Assembly: GCA_010015655.1 (NCBI GenBank)
Contig: ML976770.1
Location: 62,015 to 126,014 of the forward strand
DNA: 64,000 bases
Origin: Bimuria novae-zelandiae CBS 107.79
Lineage: Eukaryota > Ascomycota > Dothideomycetes > Pleosporales > Didymosphaeriaceae
Reading direction: 5' to 3'
The notes beneath the pieces are model-generated. The model did not search any database and had not been told where the DNA came from. It worked only from the letters and a program-made list of their open reading frames with translations. This document shows positions 1 to 10,910 of this stretch, in pieces (position 1 is the first letter of the stretch; each line of letters starts with the position of its first letter). The position numbers and the translations under genes are program-made.

Positions 1-731
1 AACACACAGAGCAACTCAGACAATTACACACACAATATACTACCTTCACACATACCACCCACCTGCTTACATTAGTAAGATACGTAAGGACAGCATAGGA
101 AAAATTAGAGGCTAGGCAGGCTTAATGCTACTGCGAAGTTAAAGGACCGATAGTTTTTTCCATTACGGTCGGTTTTCCGTGACGCCCGGATGCACATTAC
201 ACGACTTAAATTGGGTGCTACCTAGTTATAGTAAATTTCCGCCAGATGAGCGCATAGATCTTGCAAATTTTCCTAATCATTAAAATGCCTGGCCCCGCTT
301 CACATAATCTATATAAGTCACTTAATCACCTTGTCATTCCCACTGACATCTGCATACCCTATTAGGGCAAGACCATCATCGCAAGACCTGATCACCAAAT
401 GCAAAACATACGAGACACTTGAGTCCTCAGCAAATATTCTAAAACACGCTCCTTTTTTTTCATTTGCTCTACTCTATTACAACAACTTCTCCTACCTATG
501 CATTCTCGTTTACTCGAAAACCAAGCTCATTCGTGTATTCCCCCTTGTATGAGGAGAACTCTTACTATTCATCCTTTCTCATTCGCTTGAAAACTTCATC
601 ACGAAAGGGCTGAGCCCAATCATCTCCACACCCGCATACTCCTTCTCACCCTCTCACATAGGTCCTCGCCGCACCGCTCACCTACAACAGTCCTGCTCAA
701 CGCACACGCTTCGTATTCGCCTTCGCAGTAA
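1..731. other. Intergenic, no gene recognised
   Basis: The left edge of the window is AT-rich and pyrimidine-rich on the plus strand. I see no credible coding region, tRNA or repeat. The short open frames here have no protein-like composition. Confidence 0.5.
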
Positions 732-2396
732 CGAACTTGTATCCCATGCGCTTAGCCAGTATGCGAATCGCCTCTTGCTTCGGTCGAGGAATCATCTGCC
801 AGTCGCGCCTTCAATGAGGAGACCCCTACCATTCTGCTTGACGGTCTTGACATACGCTTCGTCGACGCCGGTGAATTCTGGCGTTACCGATCCTCGGTGT
901 CGTACGCGCTCCTTGGGCATTGAGGCTGGTGCGGGAGGCGCTGGCATGGGCAATGCAACGACCGCAGCGATCTTGAACACAGTGACCTTGGCTCCAAGCT
1001 TTGCTTGCTTTGCCATGGGAGCGTGCTCGGATTCAAGGGCAGACGTGGCCTTGCGCTTGACTGGTGAGGTGGGAGGCGTGATCGGCGAAACGGGAGGCGC
1101 TGGCGTGGGCGATGCAATGAACGCAGTGACCTTGGCTCCAAGCTTCGGGTACTTTGCAATAAGGACGTACGTGTGCTTGATCGAAAAGTCGGGCGGCGTC
1201 ATGGTGTACGTCTTGCGCTTGATCAACAAGTCGGACGGCGCCATCTTGTCCGTCTCCATCGTGTGCTTCGGCATCGACAAATCACCCCCATGAACGCGTT
1301 GCGCACCCCAACGTACAGCCTTAAACATCTGATCCACTAACGGCGCATACTCCGGTGCCATCGAAATCCTATTCATCTTCACACCACGCACATACTCGTT
1401 GGATCAAGGCAACAACTCTCCTTTAGCGTCCTGCAGGTGATCAAACTCGTAGAACTCGAACTGCGGCTTGACTGGATCCCAAGTACCAGCGACCAACACC
1501 ACCGCGCCACATGGCATCGTGTTGTCCTTGTTGATGACCACTCTACCCTCTGCATCGATAAGGTCCTTAGTGACGCCCAGTGTGGTAGGGGTCTCGCGGC
1601 CTCCGAGTTGGAAGAATTTTGGATCAGTGACGAGTACAACGACGGCGACAATCTCTTGACTACCCTCCTGCTGCTGTACGATCCAATGCCGAGTACCCAC
1701 CAGAGACATACCAGCCAGCACGGGCTCAGACTTGAACTCCTCATCGCTACCAGTACCAGGAAAGATCTCCTTGACCTCATTCTCCGGTCGAGGGAAGTAG
1801 TGTCGCAGCAAAGCTGAGATGACGAGGCCGCCTGCAAGGGCGCGGGGACAGTACTTGGTCTTCTTCTGAGGCTTGACCTTCTTCTCCTGCTTAACGAAAT
1901 CAATTTGGCCGTAGTTGTTGTAGTAGTTGCGGTAGCTGAGAGCAAGGGGCTTGGGCAGAACCGGGATAGGCGACGGGATACTGATTTTACCGTAGTGATT
2001 CACCTGCCAGTGCGGCTCCTTGCCCGGCATGGTAGTGTAGTGTAGTGGATAGGCGGTAGTGGTATTCCTACCCTGCGTATACGTCTCGGTCACGTCCTCC
2101 AGTGGCGTATATGGAGTTCGCATCTTTGCTCTGCTCCACGTCAGTCGACTGATGTGTAACTTCACTCTCAAAGGTTCTTTCAAGAAGGGGTAAGAAAAGT
2201 TGGGGTGTAAAGTTCGGGCTGATGGGTTACTGTGAAGAATGTAAGGTTTGTGCTCCTGAGAGTACCTACAAGATCGTCTGGGGGCAGCGCAAGTTATGTT
2301 ATATACCCCACGGGTCTGCATACTGTGAAAGTGCAACTGTGGTGCAGCAATCCGGCGGGTGATCGAAGGACGTGAGACTTTCACTCTTTTCCACAC
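732..2396 (-). pseudogene. Unrecognised protein-coding stretch with in-frame TGA and frameshift
   Basis: I do not recognise this protein. On the minus strand an open frame runs from about 2396 to a TGA at 1406-1404. The same frame then continues without another stop for about 200 codons to 792, so TGA is the only break between two protein-like segments (...AKGELLP, stop, SNEYVRGVKMNRISMAPEYA...). Past the stop near 795 a different frame is open again and reads DWQMIPRPKQEAIRILAKRM and on to a stop at about 732, which suggests a frameshift as well. The first segment has a lysine-rich patch followed by a weakly hydrophobic stretch (ALAGGLVISALL). The second has repeated proline/alanine blocks (SPTPAPPVSPITPPTSP; LPMPAPPAPASMP). 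CGA to TGA would explain the stop. Alternatives are two separate genes, an unusual intron, or sequence error. The true start is uncertain; the ATG at 2396 is only the longest choice. Confidence 0.4.
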
Positions 2397-3618
2397 TGAA
2401 ATGTTTCAGCACACCATCACCCGTGATATTGCGCAAACTGAATGTACTTAGTTAAAGCACTCCGTGGATATCTTGTAATGTTCGCTCCTGCTAAAGTTCA
2501 GCTTTTGCACTTGATAAAAATACTCAGTAAAATTCTTAGCCCTTTCAGGTGTCACCGGTCGCGCCTGCCGAATCCAATGTTCCCTTAGCGCATAACCCCG
2601 AAATCAAGTCTTCGTCTACAAGTATGACGTCAAGAGTGTAGAAGCGGGTAGAAGCTTTCTTAGAGGTCCCGAAATGAGTAGATCGAGCTTTATAAGACAA
2701 TTTGGATCCGAGAACCTGAGTGACAGTAGTCGTTTGAGCTCTATATTCTCCACAGAATATCCTCTTCGTTTATCTCCTCTTTCAAACGGATCTGTCACAT
2801 GCAAACGCGTACTCGAGGTCGATGACTTACCCTGATGCGCCATATATTGATTTTTGTCGAATTTGGTAAGGGTGGCAAACACAATGGTAGTGCACAATGA
2901 TTGGAGTAGTATTTCTCACTCATCCTGGGATGCACCAGATCGCTAATTACTTCAGGTGCTGTTTGTACATGCTCAAAATATTGGACTTACTTGAACTGAG
3001 CGTTTGCTCGGTTCTTGACGTGACGCCGTTACTAGATCACGGTGAGGTCGAAGACTGCCAGACCAACGACCGAGTTCGAGAGAGCGCTGACGATGCTGAT
3101 AATGATGCTTTGGGCGTGCACCGGATGGGGTCTCTGACCGTTTTGTCCGTGGTATCGATGCACGGGAAAGAAGTTAGGTCGACAAGAGGATCGTACGATT
3201 CGTGATAACAGACTTGTACTGCACCAATTCTTTCGCCTACATCACAAGCAGTAATACGACCTAGCACACATTACATATCATCAATACACCTATGATATTG
3301 TCTCCCGGCTACAAATAAGTCGCCGAAAACCGCACCTTAAACTCAACGCCCAGGATACCATCGCGGCCTATGGGTATCATGACCGAAGCAGATTCCTCCA
3401 AGAACACCGAAAATGCAATCATAAAGCCGTTGAGAGCTTTCCGCAAAACCTTCTTTTCATTGTTGCCATGATAGACCGCTCGCCCCTTGCCATTCAACTA
3501 ATACATTTGAGAATTGAGAGAGGCCCTGATTGGTAGGTACAGTGCACTCATTGTGATTTTTATAGGGCTGCAAAGGCTATGGGTGCCTGAGACAGAGGGG
3601 TTGCCGTTGGCGTTAAGC
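2397..3618. other. Intergenic, nothing convincing
   Basis: About 1.2 kb separates the preceding coding stretch from the 3' end of the RBR gene. Several short frames exist on both strands (for example 2616-2897 and 3309-3497 on the minus strand), but none shows a domain, a consistent exon structure or a good start context. Confidence 0.45.
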
Positions 3619-5291
3619 CTACGAGTACCACGGTGTGTTACCGAGGTGACGGGCACCGCCTCCAGCGTTGGCATTGCCGTTGCCGATGCCGATGCCAGCG
3701 TTGCCGTTGCCCGCTTGACCTTGGACTGGCATGTTCACGGCGTTGCCCGCTTGACCCTGGACCGGCATGTTCACGGCGTTGAGACGGACATGGTGACCAC
3801 CGTTGGGGTGATGGTGTCGGCGGTTGTGGAGGTGGTTCTGCTGGATCAACGCGAACAGATTTCCCATCCAAGCTGAAGCATGAATGCGTGGCATCACAGC
3901 AGCAGCGGCCAGTTGGGCTTGGGAAGCTGCTTGGGGCGGAGGCGCAACCGGCTGGCGTCGAGGAGGTGCTGGCGGCGCAGCTGGCGCAACTGCGGCGACT
4001 CGTCGAGGTGGCTCGGGGATTGCCTGAGGGAAATCAATATCCTGTTGAACTTGACGGGCAATCCGAAGGATCACGGCATCTCCATTGCCGTCATCGCGAA
4101 CCCAGTTGCGAGGATCGTTCATGATACCTCCGCGATCCGAGCAGCCCTCAGCATGCTGCATGTTCGGGCTATATCCGACTAAGCAACCAAAGCAAAAATC
4201 GAATTTGCAGTGACGACCTGGGAGGCAGTGTTAGTAATGGTTACATATGCCAGGTAAAGAGCCAGCACTGATAGCCAGCAACGGGCCTGCGTTACTCCAG
4301 AATAGGTAGTACAATAGCCGATTGTACTTAACACAGTCCAGCTGAGGGCAAAACCTACACTTCATATGGTTGCAGCCGCCATTCTTCTCGATGTTGATTC
4401 CACACTTCGGGCATGACTTGGCGCCCATCTTCTTGATCTCCTCCAATGACTTTATCTCCTCGGCAGTCTTGCAGGGGCTGAAACCGTGATCTGGGCGCAT
4501 ACAGTTCAGGCATATGGCGTCATCGCAATGAGGGCAGGCGATCTTCTTGCCGTGGTCGGGCTTGCTTGACTTGCCCTGGCAGTCTTCGATCGAGAAGTAG
4601 TAGCCGCACTCAGTGTTCAAACAGGCGATGTAGTTTTCCCCGTTCCGCAAGTGGTGCATCAGCAGCGCATCGTTCCAGCTGTAACTTTCAGTTAGCATTG
4701 CTATAGGGTTCTTTGTTTCCCTAGTGTGGGTAATGCAACAGTCGATTGAACTCAATCTTTGCCCTAGGCTCTGGGTATCACTTACCTCTCGCGGCAAACT
4801 TTGAAGATCAGCTTCGCAACGGTGTTGTAGTCAAGCACGTGCTCGCATTCCGGGTAATCGCATGCCAGAACAGCCTCGTCAAGGTCGCGCTTGACGATCT
4901 TCTCATTGATCATCGTGCCGATGCAGGCGTTGCAAATGTTCTGGAAATGCTCGCAGGTGCCCTCAATCGTCTTGAAGCCTCGACCGGCACGATTAATGAC
5001 TGGTCTAGCGGTGCAACAGATGAGACAATCCTTCAAGACTGGCTTCGGCTTTGACGCCTTCTCGACCGCTTTGACGACACGACTACCCTTCGTGCGGCGC
5101 TTTGCGACAGTCATCTGAGGCTCTTCCTTTGCAGACTGCAAGCGCATGCTGCGGCGGTTTCCTGGCGTCGGAAGTGCCTCAGACGGCGGGCTGTTGCTGC
5201 CACGGATCAAGATGGGGTTTTGGGAGCTGCCGTTGGTGGAAGGCGGGCTCGGCTGTCGAGCAGCACGCTCGATGGCGCGGGTGCGAGCCAT
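3619..5291 (-). CDS. RBR-type (RING1-IBR-RING2) E3 ubiquitin ligase
   Basis: The protein is a predicted ubiquitin-protein ligase that takes ubiquitin from an E2 onto its own cysteine before passing it to a substrate. Three exons on the minus strand (5291-4786, 4678-4359, 4217-3619) join in frame into 474 residues. RING1 starts at Cys89/Cys92 with C113-x-H115, C120/C123 and C144/C149. The IBR spans about residues 185-240 (C188, C193, C217, C220, C225, C228). RING2 reads CPKC...GGCNHMKCRHCKFDFCFGC, and the cysteine of GGCNHM (about Cys271) is the expected catalytic residue. The second splice site falls inside RING2, and only the donor GTAGGT restores the cysteine pattern. The N-terminus is basic and disordered. 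The C-terminal third is proline/alanine- and then asparagine/glycine-rich, including a 12-residue motif (NAVNMPVQGQAG) encoded by two 36-bp tandem units at 3706-3777. A TATATA element lies about 80 nt upstream of the ATG. Substrate unknown. Confidence 0.93.
3706..3777. repeat. Two tandem 36-bp units inside the RBR gene
   Basis: Two adjacent 36-bp units (3706-3741 and 3742-3777) differ at two positions. They encode two copies of a 12-residue glutamine/asparagine/glycine motif in the disordered tail of the RBR ligase. In-frame units of this kind often vary in number between strains. Confidence 0.9.
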
Positions 5292-5372
5292 CCTGGTGTT
5301 ATTGTTGATCAGGTCGGCGTTAGGTGTGTAAAGTGTGACGCGACAGAGGGTGAGGCACAGGTGCGAGTGGTG

Positions 5373-5380
5373 CTATATAT
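5373..5380 (-). promoter_or_regulatory. TATA-like element of the RBR gene
   Basis: The minus strand reads ATATATAG here, about 80 nt upstream of the RBR start codon at 5291. Position and sequence fit a TATA box, but the transcription start is not known. Confidence 0.4.
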
Positions 5381-5423
5381 CGGCGCGGCAGGCTGCATAC
5401 ACGCCCCAGCCTAAAATGGGGCC

Positions 5424-5606
5424 TTAGCGCGCGCGGGGAGCCTGGAGTTGAGCAATCTGAGCGCGAAATTCCCAGTACATCTGTTTGTTTACAAAGGCAG
5501 GGCTTGTACGGTTGGTTGAGGTAAGAGACAGTGGCGCATCAGCCCGGTCTGCGAGTGGCGCGGCGTTGAGCAGATCGATCCACTGAGGGTCTGTGGCGCG
5601 CATCAT
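5424..5606 (-). CDS. Small hypothetical protein, 60 residues
   Basis: A complete ATG-to-stop frame on the minus strand encodes 60 residues (begins MMRATDPQWIDLLNAAPLAD). The codons favour C or G in the third position, as in the real genes around it. No domain or membrane segment is visible. It could be a short gene, the last exon of a longer one, or a remnant. It lies behind the RBR promoter, transcribed towards it. Confidence 0.3.
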   Translation of the reverse strand: MMRATDPQWIDLLNAAPLADRADAPLSLTSTNRTSPAFVNKQMYWEFRAQIAQLQAPRAR

Positions 5607-6452
5607 AATGAAAAGTTTCGTTGTAGACGGTCATTACATTCGATGCTGCCTATTCTGTGGTAAAACACTACACTCGCACCGCTGGTGTGGCACAATAGAG
5701 CTTACTTGTCCTAGTAATAGTACCATCCCGCTCAACATGAACAGGAGACGTTTAGATGGGGTGTGCAACACGTCCGCGCTTCTAGTTCCCCATAAGCACG
5801 TCCTTGAGGAGACGAAAACCCGTTTTAATAGCCCGAGCCTGCTTCAGCTAGTTTTCCATCTCTTTCAGGTCATATCCTCGCAATGATGGCCATGATATGA
5901 TGCAACAGGACTACTTACATGGAATGCGAACGAGTACTGACCTTTCAACAGACCAGATTCGTCTGCCCCATCTGTTGTGTTCTCGGAAGTCTTCCGTATG
6001 CCGCGCTTCAAACCGACAGCCAGTCCCCGTTTTCTGCTACGCTGTTAGCCTGGTTACACTGAAACCGTGTCACACAAAGTGGAGCAAACAAGCACAAACC
6101 TCGGTTATCCGTTCTTCACATTCAGTTTGCGTTGTGAAGGGGTCGTAGCTCACAGGCCTTGCGTACTCATAAGGAGCTCGCCCCTCGTATAGCAGTCAGT
6201 AATTCGAAATCTTAGCAACAGCGCCATAAATGTGGCCGGACGGTCCGAGACCCAAGCATAAGGGTGCACGCGGAGGGTGCGTCCCTTTCTTCATACACAC
6301 GTAGATCTTCAGTGGACATGAATGCTAAATTCTGTATGCCAGTGGCACATCGTCTGTAGCGTGCGGTAGCCACCAAAATCGTTACACGGTACCGCCACTG
6401 CAGACTTCACGAGATGTTTGTGACGAAGCGAAAGCGCGCATCAAACTGCGCA
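5607..6452. other. Intergenic, nothing convincing
   Basis: No coding region with protein-like composition and no repeat is evident between the small minus-strand frame and the next plus-strand gene. Confidence 0.45.
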
Positions 6453-6478
6453 ATGCGAAGCAGCCTGCTGCAACAGGC

Positions 6479-6988
6479 GTGCCGACAGAGAATCGATGCC
6501 CTCATTGCGGGACATGCCGAACATGCGGTTCTTCGAAACAGACATTGAATCCATGCCTTTCCACACAGAACCCTGGATGGCCGCGGCCATTTGAATATAT
6601 CGGGGCCAGTGTTGAAGCGGTAGAAGATCGCCTATGGGCCCAGAGATTACAGAGTACCGAGATGGCGGACCTGAAAGCCGCCCTATGCAGAGCGAACTTC
6701 ACTCCCAGGACTGCGCCTCGAGATCCAGGCGAATATAGCGCCGCCGTACGTGATTTCGTGCTGCATTATCCAGGAAGATGGCCCATCTACGAGACAAAGC
6801 AGAAGGTGAAGATAGCCGAAGGAAAGGGAGCTGCAAGACCGTCGGACGACGCGGAGTTGCGATGGGAGCTCGTGAGTTCATCGAAGATTTATTGCTTTGG
6901 CGGAGCTTGTGCTAATCTTTCAACAATATAGAGCAAGGAGGATGGCCCTTCGTCCTTTCGGTGGGTTGTGGTCAGCAGCGAACCTTGA
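6479..6988 (+). CDS. Hypothetical cysteine-motif protein, two exons, 5' end uncertain
   Basis: I do not recognise this protein. The frame at 6479-6871 continues, after a 60-nt intron (6872-6931, GTGAGT...GCTAAT...TAG), into 6932-6988 and ends with WVVVSSEP. The N-terminal part has a zinc-ribbon-like cysteine pattern (CPHCGTCRTCG). The middle is acidic and charged (about residues 60-130). The splice keeps frame and the branch point is good, so the 3' half is probably real. The codon at 6479 is GTG, not ATG, and the frame stays open upstream to about 6329 without an in-frame ATG. A short upstream exon or a broken start is therefore likely. Length as drawn is 149 residues. Confidence 0.45.
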
Positions 6989-7538
6989 AGTCTCGAACGC
7001 GTCGTCATAGCTTCCGGATGCGACGCGTCCAGACTCACACATTAAGAGAATCTGTTCTCTGGGCTGTTATCGCACGTGCGCGCGTAGGCACCCGTGCAGT
7101 GGTAGTTGCTGATTCGACGAGGTTCTGGTGTTGAGATATAGCGCTGAGGGCGGATCCATGGGACACGCAAAGGGACATCAAGAGGAGGCTTTCCAACGGG
7201 CCAGTTACAACATTGATAGAGCGCTATAGGCGGCTTCTAAAAGCAACACGTCGTGGATGAATGAAGGGAGTTTTGTGATGTTGGGACGCAGGGAACACTT
7301 GGGCATACATGACGTCACGGCCCAATCGGGTAACTATGAATGTTCGTCGATCGCAGTGTGGTATCACAAGGGCATAGCGAACAATGCTCTGATTGGTTAG
7401 CGATTTCTACACTAGCGACAACATCCCGGAAAATGACACCAGAAAATACCCCGACATCAGTTATCTGTCTCTTATGGATGATTCCTGAAGCTACTATTGT
7501 ATTACGATTCATTAAGATAGTTGCAACGCCATATCCTT
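6989..7538. other. Intergenic, nothing recognised
   Basis: This stretch separates two genes that converge. I see no protein-like frame, repeat or RNA gene. Confidence 0.45.
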
Positions 7539-9844
7539 TTATCGCCTTGGCGCGGTACGGTAGAAGTCGAGCAGCGATTCAAATAGCCCATCTTCCCTTC
7601 CTCCAGTTGCATGGAACTGTTCGACATCCCCATCTTTGCGTAACTGGATCAATGCGTTCCCCGTCATCTTCTTGGGTACCGAAGTCCTCGTAGATGGAGA
7701 TCTGAACAGAGCCGCAACGTCGGTGCCCTGCATGACGTTGCTGATAGATGAAAAATGATTGTCGTACCTTCTCCCATTAGAGTGAATAACATATCCACCA
7801 GCCAGCACGGCGATGAGAGACGCGAAGATGGGGCACCTGTTCGGAATTAATCGTTGAATCAAGGACAACAGGTCCGAGTATTCTTACCCATATGCAATAA
7901 GCAGATTTTGGGGATGGTAGTTGTACTTATTTGTTACGGTATAATTCCATCAGCTTCGATTCTATCAGGTTCCATGCCTAGACTCTTGGCAGGATCCAAC
8001 GTCTATATATATGTAGGATATCTCTACGATAGAGAAATCAACGCAGCCGTCTTCCCTTCCTCACATTATTGTACCAAAGAGTTTCATTGGTCTGCACTTG
8101 CACAGTATCGCTGGCAATTTTTAGCAGACGTATTTGGTAATGAGGTCCAACCTACCAATAAGCCGGCAGTGCCATCAAACTCCAAGACGCGTTCAGTGAG
8201 AACTCCTCGATAAGCGTCGTCAGGTTTTTGTCTTGAGCAAGGGCTCCGGGTTCAAACCCGCCGGTTTCCCACCACGTAGTCACTGCGGAAAAGTCCTTGG
8301 CTGTTCCAAAAACGGTTTCGTCTACTCTGTTATTCCAATAGTGGACGGTATCACCACTAAGATGGTGGTTGATTGCAGAGCCGGAAAGCTTGTCGAAATA
8401 TCAGGTTTGCAAACAATTGGTAAACGGTTTCCCCATTGAAAAGTGTGTTTTCTCTGTCAGGTATGCCCTCATGCTTTCGATGAGCAAATGGTACCTCTCC
8501 GATGTTTATCACTTGCAGGGACTGCAAGTTGTTGGTGAAAGCGACCTTGGTAGTTACGGATGCGTTCCACAGATTACACGTATAGAAATCGACATCATGA
8601 AAGTGGGACGTCCCATTGCCTTGTGGCGGAGCTGCTATAGCAATCCATAATTCAGGTACATCGATATACCCAAGACCCTGGGTGAATCCCAGGGTACCAA
8701 AGTAACCAATCTCACCAGGGAGCTCCGGACGGCCAAGATCCTCGGTGTAGGCTAAGTTTCCCGTATTGAATGTGGTAATAACAACCTTCTCGGTGAATGT
8801 TAAGTTGAGTGTATTGAATGTGGTAATATTGTAGCCATAGTATTCAGCACTAAGCATGGCGGCGAGGGCAGTTCTCGAGCGGATCGTCTCGTTACTGTCA
8901 CGACAACGTATGACAGGGATGTTCAATGGTATGGTATAGGAAATGTTTTGCCCTAGCCCTAGGGGGCTCATCGGCAGAAGATTACCGGTGCTAGCCAGCA
9001 TGTTGAACATCTAGCTCAGCTTAGCAGAAAGAAATCCGCCACCGTTAGAGTTGGAGTTGGAGTAGAGTTTGTATTTTTCTTCGTCGGGACTACCGATAGA
9101 TGGTCGATTGGCATCGTAAACACCCAAAATTGTGCTTGGCATCGATAGTACACTCAATGTTACTGGTGTCATGACGGAAGATATTGGTATACACCTGGAT
9201 TAGGTCAACATCTAGAAGTCAATGGCTTGTCGGTTGGTTCGGCGGGCATACCAGAAGACCACAGCGAGAATCGCAACCATTGGAAATTTCCTGACAAAGT
9301 CTGGATTCAGCAGCGTAAACAAGTTCTGGTTCACGGAGAATGCGGCATCAATTGATTCTATTCGAATAACTCGTTGATGGCACTGTCGCCAGACCCACTG
9401 GGTACAGGCTCTATTAGTAGCATCCGAAAGACAGACTTGAACCAAAAAGGCGAGGACGGCACCCACTCTAGAGTGAACGTTTAGTACTCAACAGCTGAAC
9501 GATTGGAATGTTATACCTGATGGGCCACTGTTGCCTTGCAGTAGAACCGACAACTGTATCATTCAGCCGTGCATAATAGACGTGATGCGCAACAGCTAGA
9601 GCAACACCAGCGAAAAACGAGCCGATCATCGGTGCAGCGGAGAGTAGGTAGCGGGCGTTTCGGCGAGGAACAGCATCGGGCTTTTCGATGAAAGTACCTG
9701 CAGAACATTACGGTGGCTGGGAAATGTTGGCTTAACGACCACCTTACCTGTAGATGAGTTCGCGCTCAAGTTGACCTCTAGCGATTTTAGACGAAAGTAT
9801 TCGGACACCATAGCTAGGCTACGCATGTCTATTCGTGAACCCAA
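7539..9844 (-). pseudogene. Multi-pass fungal membrane protein, seven exons, broken by TAG and a frameshift
   Basis: The family is a fungal-specific membrane protein with three N-terminal TM segments, a large N-glycosylated extracellular domain and one C-terminal TM; its function is unknown. Exons on the minus strand: 9844-9748, 9697-9517, 9467-9252, 9194 to about 8156, 8110-8065, 7925-7888, 7836-7539. All other junctions keep phase. TM segments: APMIGSFFAGVALAVAHHV, VGAVLAFLVQVCLS, FPMVAILAVVFWCIPISSV and CPIFASLIAVLAGGYVI. The segment after the third reads MTPVTLSVLSMP, typical of the family. The extracellular part has many N-x-S/T sites. Two breaks are visible: an in-frame TAG at 9013-9011 (KLS, stop, MFNML), and a one-base frame change near 8388-8402, where the frame ending ...QLFANLIF gives way to YFDKLSGSAINHHLSGD. 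The TAG could be the end of an unrecognised intron, but no good phase-0 donor was found. The call is recent pseudogene or sequence error. Confidence 0.7.
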
Positions 9845-10308
9845 CGAAAGGTTTCAGGTGAGCCTAATGACACCACACGCTAATCGGGTGCGTTCGATAT
9901 ATGAGATGTTCTTGTATTTGGTCTGAAAGGCGAGTTCCGTATTCCATATTATTTTCCCCCGCGGTGTGCAAGCAGAGGGCGAACACTGACAAATGAAAAG
10001 CGCCGTTGGGTTGCACGGCATTGCTGTGCATCCTATAAGCGCCCCGACGACGAAGAGCCCCTATACCGAACATTACCCCCAGGTTTCATGATGTTTCCGC
10101 CTCCTGCCATGCGCAGAATGGGTAACGGCTTCGATTGCACAGAGTTGATTGTCTGGACGTGGAAGGTGTGCAACGCAAAGCATCCCTTCGCTCGTCATTT
10201 AAGAAAGTCCGTACCAAGTAGGTTCGAGCAGCAAATTAGTAACACTCGCACGTAAATACCTTCGGGTACTACTAGAAGTGAATGGTAGGACGATAAAGCT
10301 CAACCATA
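9845..10308. other. Intergenic, upstream region of the membrane-protein gene
   Basis: No gene recognised. The stretch should contain the promoter of the minus-strand gene starting at 9844. I saw no clear TATA box. Confidence 0.4.
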
Positions 10309-10524
10309 TTGGTCGGCAAGAACGAAACAAGGAAAGTAAGCTTGGCTGAGTTCACGAACGAAACTACCATCAATAGCCAAAAGTCTTTATACCATTTTGC
10401 ACTGCATTACCTTGAATTGGAGGCGCTCGCGAGGATGGAAGCAATTCGTGATCCGGAGGATGTAAGAATAAACGCAGAGGGAACGGATCACGACCAAGAT
10501 TTTGAGCTACGTCACACCACATGA
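10309..10524 (+). CDS. Possible exon or gene remnant
   Basis: A 71-codon frame on the plus strand has protein-like composition in its second half (SLYHFALHYLELEALARMEA, then an acidic tail DHDQDFELRHTT). It starts with TTG and has no in-frame ATG before a TAG just upstream. If real, it is therefore a terminal exon whose 5' part I could not find, or a fragment of a decayed gene. No domain recognised. Confidence 0.25.
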   Translation: MVGKNETRKVSLAEFTNETTINSQKSLYHFALHYLELEALARMEAIRDPEDVRINAEGTDHDQDFELRHTT

Positions 10525-10910
10525 TCCCGCTGTTATCTCACCCCCACACGCGTTAGGCGCGACGCGTAATGAGAAACAACTCCTTCTTCGCACAAACAGT
10601 TGCATTTCCTTCATTGAAAATCGTAAATACTAGCACAATATTCTGAGCGTGTCTTTGACCCGATGCATTAGACTTCACTACCTAGGTATGAGCACATATC
10701 CACACCTCCGCTCTTCGACCGAACCCCCACCAAACCTCATCACACGCAAAACCTCACAACAGCCCTACAATACCTCCAACAGTTCTCAAAAAGAAATATC
10801 CGCGGCCCAACACCACGCGCCACGCCCCCAATACACGGTGGTTAATAACACGGTTCGCACCGGATAAACCCCCCACCACCGCAATTCCCCCTCCAAACCC
10901 CCCCAACACC

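Noticed and set aside
8221..8290. tRNA-like T-arm sequence GGTTCAAACCC
   Set aside because: It lies inside a coding exon of the minus-strand membrane-protein gene and no acceptor stem or anticodon arm can be formed around it.
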